64,000 nucleotides of DNA. Origin: Verpa conica. Taxonomy: Eukaryota > Ascomycota > Pezizomycetes > Pezizales > Morchellaceae. Shown here piece after piece: positions 1-12,036 of the stretch. Every line of letters starts with the position of its first letter. The stretch's first letter is position 1. A program made the translations under genes and the position numbers. The DNA lies in contig JAUFSD010000022.1 in NCBI GenBank assembly GCA_033030425.1, positions 868,001 to 932,000 of the forward strand, given 5' to 3'. The notes under the pieces are model-generated. The model was not told the DNA's origin, ran no database searches, and saw nothing but the letters and a program-made list of their open reading frames with translations.

Positions 1-2376
1 TTATAAGAACCTCTGGAGATAACCATTTTATTTGAGAGTAATCAAGTACTTGTATGGCTTTCAGGGCATGATTTAAGCCCGCTGGACGGAAAAAGTCGAT
101 TGGATTTCCCAGAAGAACTCGCAAGATAATGCCGTCAATAAAACCCTTGCTACGACAATCAACTAGATGAAAAAGGGAGGAGTTTATTGGCTGCTAATTT
201 TTAGTGTATCTCTTTGACGAATCATGGAATTTATTGAGGGGCCTTGAAAAAGGAGTTTAGGTCCTGGATTTTCAGTAGTTTATTTACATATAAATAGAAA
301 AATAGACGTTTCTCGTAGCTTCAGCGCTATAAGGAAATTAGGAAATGCATCTGTAGAACCGGACCAATAAGTATTTAGATGGGTGCTTATAGAGTGTTAC
401 GAGCAAGGAACATTTAACGCCTCACTCGGAGCATGGAAGTCAATACGTCTGAACCCATCTAGAAGTAGGGGCGGTTCTGGAAGGGTAGTGGACAGCAAAA
501 CTATAAATAGAGATTCATAATCTACACCTAATAATTAGTTGTTATTTTGTACCCTAAGAATACAGGTGTTATATGGTAACCACATGTACTAACTTTTAGG
601 CTCCCAACACTCGAGGACCAGCTTTTGTTTTTGTAGCCCTTTTGCCACCTGTGAGGGATAACCAGGAACTGCAAGCAACATCTTCAGCTTGCGATTTACT
701 ACTAAACTGTATAACTGAATGCAAAAAATTAACTGAATTAACGCTAACGACTAGGTAATTCTAAAATCAATACCCAATCACCCTTCATCTACGAGTGTTT
801 CATGTACTAGGATTCCCTTTAGGGACCCGGTTAGTCAATCCTTGCATACTAAGCATGAGGTAAGCCCTATTCATGGATTGCATGAACTACCAAATGAACC
901 GACCCATGATATTCAATCTATAGCGACGGATATCGTATGTGAATAACCGAATTAGAGGGATATACTGGGTATTGAGGTATCTATAATTTGAAGCTTGGCG
1001 TTGAATGTCTATTAATTTTATCATGGCTCGATACTATGACATAATATGCAGGAAACACCCAAATGGAAGGGTGGCTTCTGTTTGTTGACTTGGTTTGTTA
1101 CTCCTCGATTCCTACGCCTATTTCTATATAGACCTATGCGGGTTAGATTAATGGTTAATTTATAGTAATAAAGTCGGGCTATGTTGAGGTCCTAGAGGTG
1201 GAGCTAGAGCAAGACTACTCAGGATGATACAAGTATTTGATCCCCTCAGGTTTCCAGATGCCGTTAAGCTAGGAAGAGTGAAGCTGTAAATCTCAGTAGA
1301 AAATAATGGGTCGTATTACGTAAATCACTCTTGGTACTCGCAAACTCGCTAAAAAGAACGTAACCTTGGGTGCACAACTTCATACGGGACGCTCGTAATA
1401 AAATGACGAAACAATAGGCGGGATGGCTATTTATGTATAGGATGTAGACAAAAATAACTGTGCATCTACCAAAACCATGCTAAAAACCCATGAAGAAACC
1501 ACCCCCCTTTTGTGCAGTAGTCCATACTGCAATCCTTATCCGACTTAGTAGAGCTCTCAGGGACAAGTACCGGTGATGTCAATTATTAAATCCAGGGGCC
1601 AGAATCCAGATTTTAAGAATATAACTTGCTGTACTTAGTGAAGTAGGCTTGCGACAATGTTTGAACGGTTAAAAGCCAAGGTTTGTATGAGATTCAATAG
1701 TGAAAGGGCCAAGTACTAGTGTAATTTTGTGGGTGTATGGTTGTTTATAGCCAAGAGCTATACATACGCACTAATATATAAAACGTGTCTCACATGGGAT
1801 GGATCTAAATATGAGGCAAAAGGGTACCAGGGATAGCCCATGAAGGCCCCCAATAGGCCAATGATTAGCGTGCAAGAAAAGTGCGCGCTTCAAGGAGCCC
1901 CAGAGCACCTTGCGATGCAGCACTGCCTCCACGAGCTTGCTCGTGTACTGTTGCACCAACGGTATAACGATTTGTTGCTTTCACTTTACAAACACCGTAG
2001 ATAAGAGTGACAGGGGAGATTGCTTAACTTGGCAGCGATATGGGCGCAAGTGACCTTTTTGTCGGAAATGAAAGGTGAGGAGGTTGCTTTTGGCAACGTA
2101 TCAAAAGTGGAAGGATGTGGCCAGATTTCTGGCGCCTTGCCTATAGGTGGCGACGACTTCATTTGGATCTGGTTCTGGAAGTCTCTAAAGTTATGATCCT
2201 CAACAAATCTCTGCTACGCCCAGACATGGTAAGGTTCAAACCCACTTGTAGATTATCGGCAGCCGGGTTTATCAATGATTGAGTGCTTCGTGACAAGTAA
2301 ATAGACTCAACATCGGCCCCTCATTGCACCTCGTTTCAGGAGAACAAGCAGTATCAGGGTCCTGAGGCTCTTTCCG
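1..2376. other. Gene-free AT-rich sequence at the left edge
   Basis: No reading frame here resembles a protein I recognise. The longest is a 62-codon minus-strand frame at 1771-1959, with no supporting splice or family signal. The sequence is AT-rich with scattered stops in all frames, as expected for old, eroded repeat DNA. I see no tandem repeat or clear terminal inverted repeat. Confidence 0.6.
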
Positions 2377-2985
2377 TTGAGGAATGCTGCAGATCCCCTA
2401 TTGCAGCACGGTGCTCTTGTCATGCAGAGCCCAAAGGCGTTAGACCGGAGCCGAGAGGTGGGCTTAGTAAAGACCGACACGGAACCCCCTCCTCTCCGCG
2501 AAGAAGGAGAAGGCAGGCCGCTCTCCCTCCCCACATCGAATCTTCTCCGCCCGCCAATCCGCGAGCCTAGGACGAAGTTCTCCTTTCGTACTCCTTGCCA
2601 TTCCCGCCGCCACGGTCGGTTACAGCTTTCCCTGCTGCTACCAACACCCCCAGCCATTTCTTTCCCGTCAACCCCTCCTCCTTCTCTCCGTCCCACTCCC
2701 TCCTTCCATCAGCATCTCCCCAGAATCCCATCACCAGCTTCCTATAGTTCTGCCGGTGGTTGTCATTGCCACTGTTTACTTGCCTTTCCATCTGGCCACC
2801 TTCACTGTTTCTCAATCCCTCGCTTTCTCCTATCTACCGTAACGTTCTTCTATACCTCCTTTAGACGCTCGCTCGTTCAACGCCGTTGTCCTCTCCTCTC
2901 ATCACCACCGGCAACGTAGACTTCTTGCTGTTAGAACAGCTTTTATTCTCATCTCCTCATCACTCCCAAAATTTCCCTCATCAAT
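2377..2985 (+). promoter_or_regulatory. Pyrimidine-rich leader and promoter of SCH9
   Basis: About 600 bases directly upstream of the SCH9 start are strongly C/T-rich on the coding strand, with repeated CTCC and TTCC runs. Such tracts are common in promoters and 5' untranslated regions of filamentous fungi. A long frame (2377-2919) is open here mainly because C/T-rich DNA lacks stop codons; its translation is low-complexity Ser/Pro/Leu and is not offered as a gene. The transcription start cannot be placed from sequence alone. Confidence 0.45.
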
Positions 2986-5150
2986 ATGTCGTCGTGGAAG
3001 CTGCCCAAATCTCTAAAACGTGAATAACCTCTTTCCCTTCCCCTCTCTCTCATTCTGTCAATATCTCCATCCCTGATTCTCCTAAATACTGAGGTCACCT
3101 CCGTAAACCCCCTTTTGAGCTGAATAGTCCTCGGTGAAGCTTGCTAACCCACTCCATCTGGTCTACAGAGCTCAAGGAGACCCATCTCGGAACCCCTTCC
3201 TCAAAAGAATCTCGTTCCTCCTCCACATCAACAATCACCCCTAACAGTAACGCTCAAGCGTCTACTTCAACCTTGGTAGCTAGTGATGGCACTGTACCAA
3301 CGTCCACATCATCCAATCCCGGGGATGCTGGTCCTACTTCTACTGTCAAGCCCGGGCTCCTTATCGTGACCCTCCACGAGGCCAAGAGTCTTTCTTTGCC
3401 CCCCTCACACCAGCAGTACAATACCCAGCGTCCTTCATCATCGTCTTCGCACAATGGTCCGGGATCACGACCCAGTACTGCTGGAAACTCCTCAGCTGCC
3501 CACCACCATGGTCATCAAAGGAATATCTCTAAGTTATTTAGAACTTACTGTGTTATCGAGTTCGATAAGACCCAAGTGATTGTTAATGCCAACTCCGGTA
3601 CCCTTGACTCTCCTATGTTCTCGGGATACAGCACGCAGTACAAGTTCGACGTTAGCAGAGATACGGAACTTAGTGTCGGAATTTACATGCGGAACCCTGG
3701 CTCTGGCGGTAGAGATGAGGATTTGTTCCTGGGAAGCTGTCGGGTCAATCCGAGGTTCGAGGAGCCAACCCCCCCGCATACCGGAAAGAAGGGTCGGGAG
3801 CAGCCACCGGCACCAGGGTTCAGTGGTACAGATTGGGTTGCTTTGAGCAATTCTACCGGTAGTGTCAAGCTTGGCGTTGAATACAGACGTAACCAGGATA
3901 TGCCCTTGACAATTGACGATTTTGAACTATTGAAGGTCGTCGGAAAGGGTAGTTTTGGGAAGGTTATGCAAGTCAAGTATGTTTTTCTCGTTCCTCATTT
4001 GGGATTTCATCCCATGTAGCTTTTATCGCACCTTACTAACATGTGTTATAGGAAGCGTGATACACAGCGAGTTTATGCCCTCAAAACAATCCGTAAAGCC
4101 CATATTATCTCTCGTTCCGAGGTCAATCATACCCTTGCCGAACGAACTGTTCTGGCACAAATTAACAACCCATTTATTGTTCCTCTAAAGTTCTCCTTCC
4201 AATCGCCGGAGAAGCTCTACCTCGTCTTGGCATTTGTTAATGGAGGCGAGTTGTTTCATCACTTGCAAAGAGAAGGAAAATTTGATATCAACCGGTCAAG
4301 ATTCTATACTGCTGAGTTGTTGTGTGCCTTGGAGTGTTTGCATGGATTCAACGTCATTTACAGGGATTTGAAGCCTGAAAATATCTTATTGGACTATACT
4401 GGCCATATTGCCTTGTGTGATTTTGGTCTTTGCAAATTGAACATGAAGGAAGAGGATAGAACCAATAGTTTGTCTCCCAATCTCCACCGAGAACTAGGTT
4501 ACATCTAAGAAGTTTACTAAAATTGGTGGTAATAGCCTTCTGCGGCACTCCCGAGTACCTTGCTCCTGAATTACTTCTTGGACAGGGATACACCAAAACC
4601 GTCGATTGGTGGACTCTTGGTGTCCTTCTTTACGAGATGTTGACTGGGTTGCCTCCTTTCTATGACGAGAACACCAATGAGATGTATCGCAAGATTCTTC
4701 AAGATCCGCTACAGTTCCCAGCAGATATCGATAGGGATGCCAAGAGTCTTCTAGTTAGGCTTTTAGATAGAGATCCGGCAAGGCGTTTAGGGGCTGGTGG
4801 AGCTTCTGAGATCAAGGCCCATAGGTTCTTTGAGACTGTTGATTGGAAGAGGCTGCTGCAGAAGAAGATCCAACCTACCTTTAGACCGAATGTGGTATGT
4901 ATAAAGATACTTCTAAGATTCGAACTTTAGTACTAATTTACGCTTTTAGGTGAATGCCATGGATACTGCCAACTTTGACAAGGAATTCACTAGCGAGGTA
5001 CCTACTGACTCTGTTGTGGATGGTGACTTCTTAAGTCAATCTGTCCAACAACAATTCACCGGCTGGAGTTATAACCGTCCTGGCCAGTTAGCTATGGGTG
5101 AACCTGGGAGTGTGAGGGACCCTGGTCCGGGAAGTGTCATTGACAGGTAG
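2986..5150 (+). CDS. SCH9: Sch9-type AGC protein kinase with C2 domain
   Basis: Serine/threonine kinase of the AGC family. Fungal Sch9 is phosphorylated by TORC1 and controls growth, ribosome production and stress response. Exons: 2986-3019, 3169-3976, 4052-4467, 4536-4894, 4950-5150 (605 aa, all junctions in phase). The tiny first exon encodes MSSWKLPKSLK, the usual Sch9 opening. A Ser/Thr-rich linker is followed by a C2-like region (about residues 65-260). The kinase domain then shows the Gly loop GKGSFGKV, lysine in YALK, YRDLKPEN, DFG, and the activation loop TFCGTPEYLAPE, which is restored only by splicing out 4468-4535. The C-terminal extension carries a hydrophobic motif FTGWSY with Ser about 579, the expected TORC1-type site. 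The protein is shorter than yeast Sch9 (824 aa), as usual for filamentous fungi. Family assignment is firm; the last intron uses a good gtatgt donor. Confidence 0.93.
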
Positions 5151-5808
5151 ACTACTGGATTTATTTTTTTGGTGAAAGGGTTTTCGTTTGCTTCTTTCCA
5201 TCATTTTTTTATTTCTGCTTCATCTCGTGGATACTTTTCGAATTGTGTACGGTTTTGTTGATGCGTTTGCGTTCTATTTGTTCCACCTATCGGGTTTCGT
5301 TTCTTCTGATTTCTTTCGGAGGGATTACACAAAAAGCAATTGGGTGGCTCTGAAAAGACAGAGCAGAGGAGCGCGCGCGTGTAAGGGTCTCGGTGAAAGG
5401 TGAAGGGTGCAATATGTGGTGTTCTGCTTGTCTTTTTTCATGTTTTTATCACAGAATTCGAATTTGATATAAGAATGCACTCGAATATCTTTTGTTTTAC
5501 ATGTAAAAATAGATAAAAATCGAAGCACACGGAATCCGTAGTGGGCTACGTTTATCCATAGTGATACTGATGACATGAGGTTGAGTTTGAGTTTTTTCCG
5601 ATGAGGTTAGAGGCGCCCAGACTTCAGCCAAGTCTTAAGTGACGGTGGCCCCTTTGTTTTTGCAGCCGCATAACCGTGCTGGACAGCAACAAAGCTATCA
5701 CGCATATCGAAAAACCCTATCCTCCCGCCTCCACCATCGCCCTTACGATAAAACATCTCTTTTGTCTCACTATCACCATTCCTAGCAACCTCTATAATTC
5801 ACACAGAC
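5151..5808. other. 3' region of SCH9 and promoter of the next gene
   Basis: This 658-base spacer lies between two plus-strand genes. The first part is T-rich and probably holds the SCH9 3' untranslated region. The last 180 bases are CT-rich and lead into the next start codon. Small frames here have no family resemblance. Confidence 0.5.
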
Positions 5809-6915
5809 ATGCGTTTACGGCCATTTGAGTTCAGCCTGTTGCCACTGCTCCTATCGGTGACTTTGGTGACAGCTTACGGAAAGGATGTAACTAGCGATAT
5901 GAAGACATTGGAATACGTTTATGCAGACAGGATAGAAGTTTCCTGTCTAAGCCGCTCAATGTACGTTCTTGTCAGACTTCCCAGCTCTTCCTCCCGAACA
6001 ATCACTAAGTACAGTCCAAAAACACAGCGAGACGGGTGAACACATTCAAGATGAGAAAACCGGTGCCCTCCAATATGTCCCTTTCGCAACATGTAACGAA
6101 ACCAATCTTCCACTTTCTTTCGACTTCAATCGAGATTCAAAGGAAGGGAAGGAAATGAATTGCACAATCCCCTTCCTGTCGGATGAGATGTTCCACCTAC
6201 TAGAGTTCTACATACACCATGATTCGCCGCTGGCTTGTAGGGTTCCGTTTAGGCCACTAGGAGGGGACTATGATGTTGGGAGAGTGAGTGTTGGAGGTGT
6301 TAGTGAGAGTTCACAATTTGTTCCGTTGGGTATGTTTACTATTCTTTTTTGTAGTGGCTCTAGGAATCAGGCGGTACACAAAATACTAATAATGTATAAC
6401 CAGTATTCTCAATCGCTGGTAAACTAGAATTCTCTCACCTTCATATTGCAAACAAAATGAATGTCATATTCCACCTCTCTTCCCCGGGAGTCATCGACTC
6501 CGCGACCGCATACTCTACTTCTCCACTCGTGCAGGCCACACGTATCATCATTGGCGATCCTCTAACACTACGCTTCACGGTGAGATGGTATGCATCTACT
6601 GCTCTACCGTCTTTGCGCTCCGGTAAGATTGAGGACGAAGAGTCAGCAATCTGGCCATTTATCCTCTTAATTATTATCGTAGGAGGGTTAGCTTCTGTTG
6701 CTGTTGTTATGTTGCGACGGAAGAGGAGGGGAGGCAATCCCATGGGTGGGATCATTGGTAATGGAGTCAGTGCTGGTGGAGCGAAGGTGTATGGCAATGG
6801 AGGGTATGGAGACGCCGGGTATGGTGGATTTAAGGGGGTTGCGGTTAGAGGAGGAAGTTCTGGAGGAAATGGTGGGTATGGGTATGGTGGGTTTTCAGGG
6901 AAGAGGAAAGACTAA
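5809..6915 (+). CDS. Conserved-looking fungal type I membrane protein, function unknown
   Basis: I do not recognise a named family. Exons: 5809-5960, 6028-6329, 6404-6915 (321 aa; phases agree and donors are gtacgt and gtatgt). Visible features are an N-terminal signal peptide (hydrophobic core about residues 7-22 after MRLRP) and a luminal or extracellular domain with several cysteines (for example VSCLSR, ATCNE, MNCTI, LACRV) and N-glycosylation sequons (NET, NCT). A single membrane segment at about 235-254 is followed by RRKRR and a Gly/Tyr-rich cytoplasmic tail. The cysteine spacing and NxT sites suggest a secretory-pathway protein. The Gly/Tyr tail resembles low-complexity adhesive or phase-separating tails, but that is a guess. 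It is tandem to SCH9, with no evidence of a functional link. Confidence 0.75.
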
Positions 6916-7339
6916 TGATCTATCATAATGGTGTATTTGGATGCTTAAGGACTATTGTGTTTCACGTTATAAAGAGGATATTTTATTGATTGATTGAAAT
7001 TTGTATGAGCGGTGCGCGTCAGTTATTGTACTGTGGTTCTTACGTAGTGTTTTATTTCTGTTCAATATTTTTTCTAACCTAGGATGGGTACATCGATATA
7101 AACGGATAAACGGAGGTATAAACTGGGTAAATGGTCGGATTTCGGGACTTTTTCATTACGTTCTACTTCACTATGCGTTTAATTTAGAACGTGGATATTT
7201 AATTAATCCTAACAATGACCCAAGATGTCCCAGAATTCGGGCAATAGCTGAAATAATCTAGTCCGCCGGAAAGTAGAGCAGTAAACGAAGAAGCACATAA
7301 GAGCAGCACATGCGGCCTCCTACGCTCCTACCCTACATA

Positions 7340-7551
7340 TGACGTCAGAAATGGGTGAAGGAAAGAACTAAGACCCCCTCTGGTTTCTCCCTAAAAAAAC
7401 CCATACCGGCCACCCATATCTTTAACCTCCTACTGACTTGTGCGTCTGCGGTGAAAATGTAGCTTTCCTATCTCACCGGCGCGGAACGGCAGTACAGCGT
7501 GGATAAAAGAAGCCCCCAGCCGCCCAAGCTTCCAAGAAGGCATTGACGTCA
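7340..7551. promoter_or_regulatory. Pair of CRE/ATF-type palindromes in an orphan GC-richer island
   Basis: The palindrome TGACGTCA, the consensus for CREB/ATF bZIP factors, occurs at 7340-7347 and again at 7544-7551, both followed by GA. The surrounding 300 bases are less AT-rich than their flanks. No coding frame starts nearby on either strand, so this could be the promoter of a non-coding RNA or of a lost gene. Sites are seen directly; function is inferred. Confidence 0.3.
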
Positions 7552-10298
7552 GAGTAATTGCCCCAGTTAGCTAGAGTACGCTGTACTCTATTCTATTAAT
7601 TTAAATTAAGGGCCCCTGTTCTGTATAGAATGGGGCTAGTTGGCGTGGAGAGGAACATAATGGTATTGTGGGTCGGCTCGCTGACATCACTTGGGAGGTA
7701 TTGGTTAATAAAGCCTCATTCATTAAGCTGATACCCTGTGATTCCGACACTTCTACATCCCAGGTTGTGACCGAGCTCGAGAGCAGAAGAGATTTTCGTA
7801 CACAGCACCTACAAAGTAATATAATCTCGGGTCTCAATTAATCTGAATAGGGCCGGTAAATAGAGAAATTCGAGCATTTTCTAAAGAAATCCCTCATTGA
7901 TATTAATGGTACACATCACGCATTACATGATACATATATCAGGGTTAGGGTTGTGTTGTGGCTGAGCTCACCGAAGATCACTCGGAACCTCTGCCGTCAA
8001 TAGCCTTTACTCGCAAATCCCACATCTTGAAGAATCCCATTGCTTATAACCCCCCTCCCCGTAGCACCTCATGCATGCACTGTGGATGCTAACCAGCCCC
8101 GTTTGACTAAATATTATTGCTTTTTTCCTAATCGGATTCCCGTCACCTAAGTGGGGGGGAAAAAACACCATCGTAAATTCTCTAGATCTCGATTGATGAA
8201 GATTATAATATCTGGCCCGGATCACCCGTAAGATCTTGCCGATCTGATCTCACCAGCGATCTACTCCCTGGGTCTGAGGTATGAGAATGATCCGGGGGCG
8301 GGTGACAAGTTATGTTTAGGGCATCCCGGGTAGGTGCATGGACCAGGTTATTCGTTTTGTGGAGGGGAATGGATGGAAGGTGCAGAGTAATTTAACACAC
8401 GTGGGGTCGATGGGGCATGGATATCAGTGGTTAGGGAATCCCTACCAGATCCGGGAAAGAATTGCTTTTGTTAATGACAGGTCTACAGGATTTTGATATG
8501 TCTCGGACCTCACAAACTTTGGGTTTTGAATCTGTTTTTTCCTAGTATTATTCAAAAAAATGACCTTTTTCTAATCTTGGTAGGTAATTTTATATAGAGA
8601 GTTCATGTTTTAGAGTCTTTTTGGTATTTTCTTGACTTTTTCTATACGTGATTTAAAATACACCTTACTTAGTGGAATAATATCTAGTTTGAAACAACCA
8701 ATACAACGTGGCCTTACAGCCAAGGTCAGGTTGTATAAGAAGAGTTCAGCTATAAATCATTATTTGGTTTAGTAACTTTATTATCGCTCCTCCTAGGGTG
8801 AAATCTACGCTAGCTCTGGTTATTATCATTTATAGCGCTAGTGTTTATGTGCAAATATTTCGGAATATGGGATTTTTATATACCGAGCCATATATCCCAA
8901 TTATTAGCGAATATCATGGCTTTTTTGTACTCAATTGACTCTTATATTTTATTTTCATAAATAATTACAAAAAAATAAATCTTATAGTCCCAAGACTAGC
9001 GTCTTTTTTTTTATTATAGCAAAAATAAAAGTATACTCTTACAGTATACCAGTCCCGTATTATTTCTTCTGAGACAGTAGTCAAAGGCTTTTTTGTAACT
9101 AAGGCTGGTATTTTTCTTACGAAACTCGTTCTTTATTTTTTTGCAAAGCTTGTGTTTAGTTGAAACTCGCTCAAGTTTAGCGCTGGTATCTAGGAGGTAC
9201 TTTAAAGTCTAGTATGACCTACGTCATTGGTTGGAAGCCAGGATAAGCAACACTCGTCGGTCAGTATATAGAATGTGGGGTGAAGGTTGTATGTGTATAG
9301 GGATTTGTACTGCTTATTACCAAATTTAGTCATAACTGAGCTTTCATACTACAGAGAAATATCTCTATTTACTTGCATGGAATTACTCCGTGCCTAGTAC
9401 GCCAACTGCAATATGAGTTTAGTTTTGTATGAGGTTTGAACCCCTGAAAGTACGTCAACAAGATCGCATCTTACTGAGGTATGGAGATTTTGGCTTTATT
9501 TATTTATTTATTTAATCATTCAACGAAAACGTATTTTTCATTTACTCGCAAACTTGACTAAGTTCCCGAATCCTCGGAAAGGATAAAATCACGGCTGTTT
9601 AGTTGTGAATAGCTAACTATACACGGGAACCTTTTTCCGCGGGAGATAGTTTACCTCGGCCCCTTACAAAGTATCAACCAGAGGTTCATTACACCTACAC
9701 CACCGCAACTGAGGGAAAAAACCGGGAAGGGTGCTGGCACGAATCCCTCCTAGAGGATCTCGGGGCGATTTAGAGAAAATTAAGGCTCGATCGTGTACTG
9801 TGGATTGGATACTATGACACAATTAAGTTTAGAGTCGGAGGCTAATATGAGGTATCATGCTAGGAACCCTTCAGAGATATAAAGGAGAGTCTCCGAGTGA
9901 CATGTGGATATTTTATTTCCTTTTCAGGTTAATTGAATATCAAACTAGACTTAGGTCGATAGTCTTATAAACTAGTTCAGTATAAAATATTGGGGTACAT
10001 GTGTCAATTGTGATGTCTTAGTTCGGCATAGAATCTGACAGTTTTCGGAAGACTGCATTTGGCCGAGAAAACCGAGTGACCATCGGTGACTAGGGTTAGC
10101 TGGAGATAGCGTCTAACTCGGCTAGTGCAGGAGATACCCGTGGTATACTGTTACGTACTTGATTGAGTTCATTGGGTTATATGGAACGACTTAGCTTTTG
10201 TCGGTGAAGAACACCAGCAGGGTCCTCGAATCAACTAGATTCCGTTTCATCTATGTAAACCCTGTTTTTTTTCTTCCGGACTCAGAAAAATCCAGATT

Positions 10299-10420
10299 GT
10301 GAATTTTACGGGATCTTTTTTAAATAGAGGAACCTATAGTTATTTAGTAGCTAGGCATTTGGCCCGCGACGAGGTCAAATTTTGCGGCGAGTTTTTCTGG
10401 TCGTATAGAGAGTATCGTGG
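10299..10420 (+). repeat. Possible diverged dispersed repeat, copy A (partner at 32381)
   Basis: The sequence around 10376-10399 matches 32477-32500 at about 20 of 24 positions. The open frames around them also share GTYxY followed by KFCGxxFW. This may be a fragment of an old dispersed element; a chance match is not excluded. Confidence 0.25.
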
Positions 10421-11393
10421 CCGGCTCATCACGCCCTATGTACCAGATCATCTTGATACACGTATGCAGGAGGTAATATCTCCAGAAAGCCTGGAATTAG
10501 AGCTTCTGCTCTCTGCTCTCTGCTCTGCTCCTGTTTTTACCCCATTTTTGAAATTCAGATTCAGCCATTGGTGGGGCTCAAATTGTGATATGACGGCCAA
10601 CGAAGTATATACGCCAATCAAAAAAGATCCCATCTAGCGTATGAGAATGGCCCGTGTCACGCCCAACGTCCTTCATGCCGGGCTGCATGCCAGTAATATT
10701 CCCTCCCTGCACAATCCGGCATTGCGGATGCTAGTGTGTCTTCCGCGAGGTGAAGACTTCGATCTGGAGCATGACAGCATGACCGCCTGAGGGGGACCAC
10801 GTCAAAAGGGGTTATAAAACGTGGAAATTCCCCGAGTGTCACAGTCAATCTGCACCTGCGATACAAACTCTACTTTAACGAGAGAAAATGTGAGATGGGT
10901 ACAGCAGCCAGCGAGATCTAAACCATCTGTTTGTAGATATGTGCTGAGGGGGAATCGTCAACATGGCGTAATTGAGAGTCGATGCATATCTGAACCACGG
11001 TATCACCGGAGCTAGGCGTTAAGGAGAGAATTTTTTTCATGATTAGTTTTTGATGCCTTAGAACCTGCCGAGATATGACAAGCGGCTTTATGCCGCTAAA
11101 TCATCTTTCTAGATATTTCTGCGAGGCATATTGGCAGGGTATATATCACAAAATATTTCTGAGCCTGACAGGAAGATGCGGAATTGCAATAGCTAGACTT
11201 GTAAAAGATCGAATTTAGCATAAACAAGACACAAAAACTCACTCGATTTCGATCTTTAGCCAACAAATCCAATAAGAAAAAAAACTAGGGCGGTAGACCA
11301 AACAAATTCTGCATAACCCTTTCTGCCCCCCTGTTTGTCCGATCAATTGCAGCGGTACTCAATTTACGCACGTACAAGATCATAAGGCTTACT

Positions 11394-12036
11394 TTAGTAG
11401 TTTCCTCCATCTGCCCATAATTGCTTATTGTAACTCTCCGTTAGCCGCTCGTCATTGCCATACCTATCGCAATTAGCATTCGAGTTTCTACTTAGACCTT
11501 TAAATCTGATATGAGCATACTTCTCCTGCCATTCAACGAAGCCACCAGTGAGCACATAGACCTCCTGTTTCTTGACCCTTCCATCCTCATCTCTTTCTTT
11601 TGGCTCCTCGTCGTCATCAATGCTCTCAGTGACGACCCTCACTGTCGAGCCTGCTCCAAACAATCGTTCTCGCTCGCGGAGGTATTTCAGAGCGGCACTG
11701 GGACCACGTTGCTGTGAGAGAGCACAGTGAAAGATGACTTTTTCGGCTCCTAGGAGCTGACGTGCAAGGTCTGGTGCACTATAATCTAGTGTTTCTGAGG
11801 GAACATGGCGTGAAGATTTTATGTGGCCTCCGATGCGGTCTTTCAATTAAACCCGCTAATTAGCATCCAGCAATTGAGAGAAAAATCAAGAATGAAAAAA
11901 TGCTGTGCATAAACCAAAACTCACCTGAATCCCTCACATCGACGATGACAATCTTCTGATCAGTTGGCTCTGTCAAAAGCAGAGAACTAAGCCTCTCACG
12001 AGAAATCCTGTTTAGTGATGGAAGAGCACTTGACAT
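11394..12036 (-). CDS. YCH1: Ych1/Ibp1-like rhodanese-fold phosphatase (Cdc25/Acr2 family)
   Basis: Small phosphatase of the rhodanese/Cdc25 superfamily, related to yeast Ych1 and Arr2/Acr2 and to fission yeast Ibp1. Exons on the minus strand: 12036-11925 and 11839-11394 (185 aa, in phase). The donor is ggtgagt; the acceptor at gaaag joins to give VRDSDRIGGHI, the usual rhodanese CH2A-like segment. The catalytic loop is HCALSQQR, with His 75, Cys 76 and Arg 82 (the C-x5-R signature), followed by GPSAA. Members dephosphorylate phosphotyrosine substrates; Acr2 relatives reduce arsenate, and the sequence does not decide between these roles. The C-terminal 40 residues (Asn/Arg-rich) lie beyond the domain. 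The gene stands alone in gene-poor DNA, with no arsenite pump nearby, which mildly favours a phosphatase role. Confidence 0.88.

Larger units (their letters stand above)
6916..11393. other. Gene-poor stretch downstream of the membrane-protein gene
   Basis: The stretch is AT-rich and eroded, with no convincing gene. A GC-richer island at 7260-7560 holds two CRE-like sites (separate entry). There is a (TTTA)5 microsatellite at 9495-9514. A 112-codon frame at 10299-10637 shares a short motif with a frame at 32381-32569 (see findings) but has no family match. Two head-to-tail TTAGGG units near 7942-7952 are too few to be telomeric. Confidence 0.55.

Noticed and set aside
2377..2919. 180-codon plus-strand frame before SCH9
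   Set aside because: It is open because the DNA is C/T-rich; the product is low-complexity and the region fits a promoter or leader.
7942..7952. TTAGGG-like double unit
   Set aside because: Two units are expected by chance in AT-rich DNA and there is no array, so it is not a telomere relic that I can support.
9425..9480. Minus-strand segment with a B-box-like GGTTCAAACCT
   Set aside because: No acceptable A box upstream and the arms do not pair as a tRNA.
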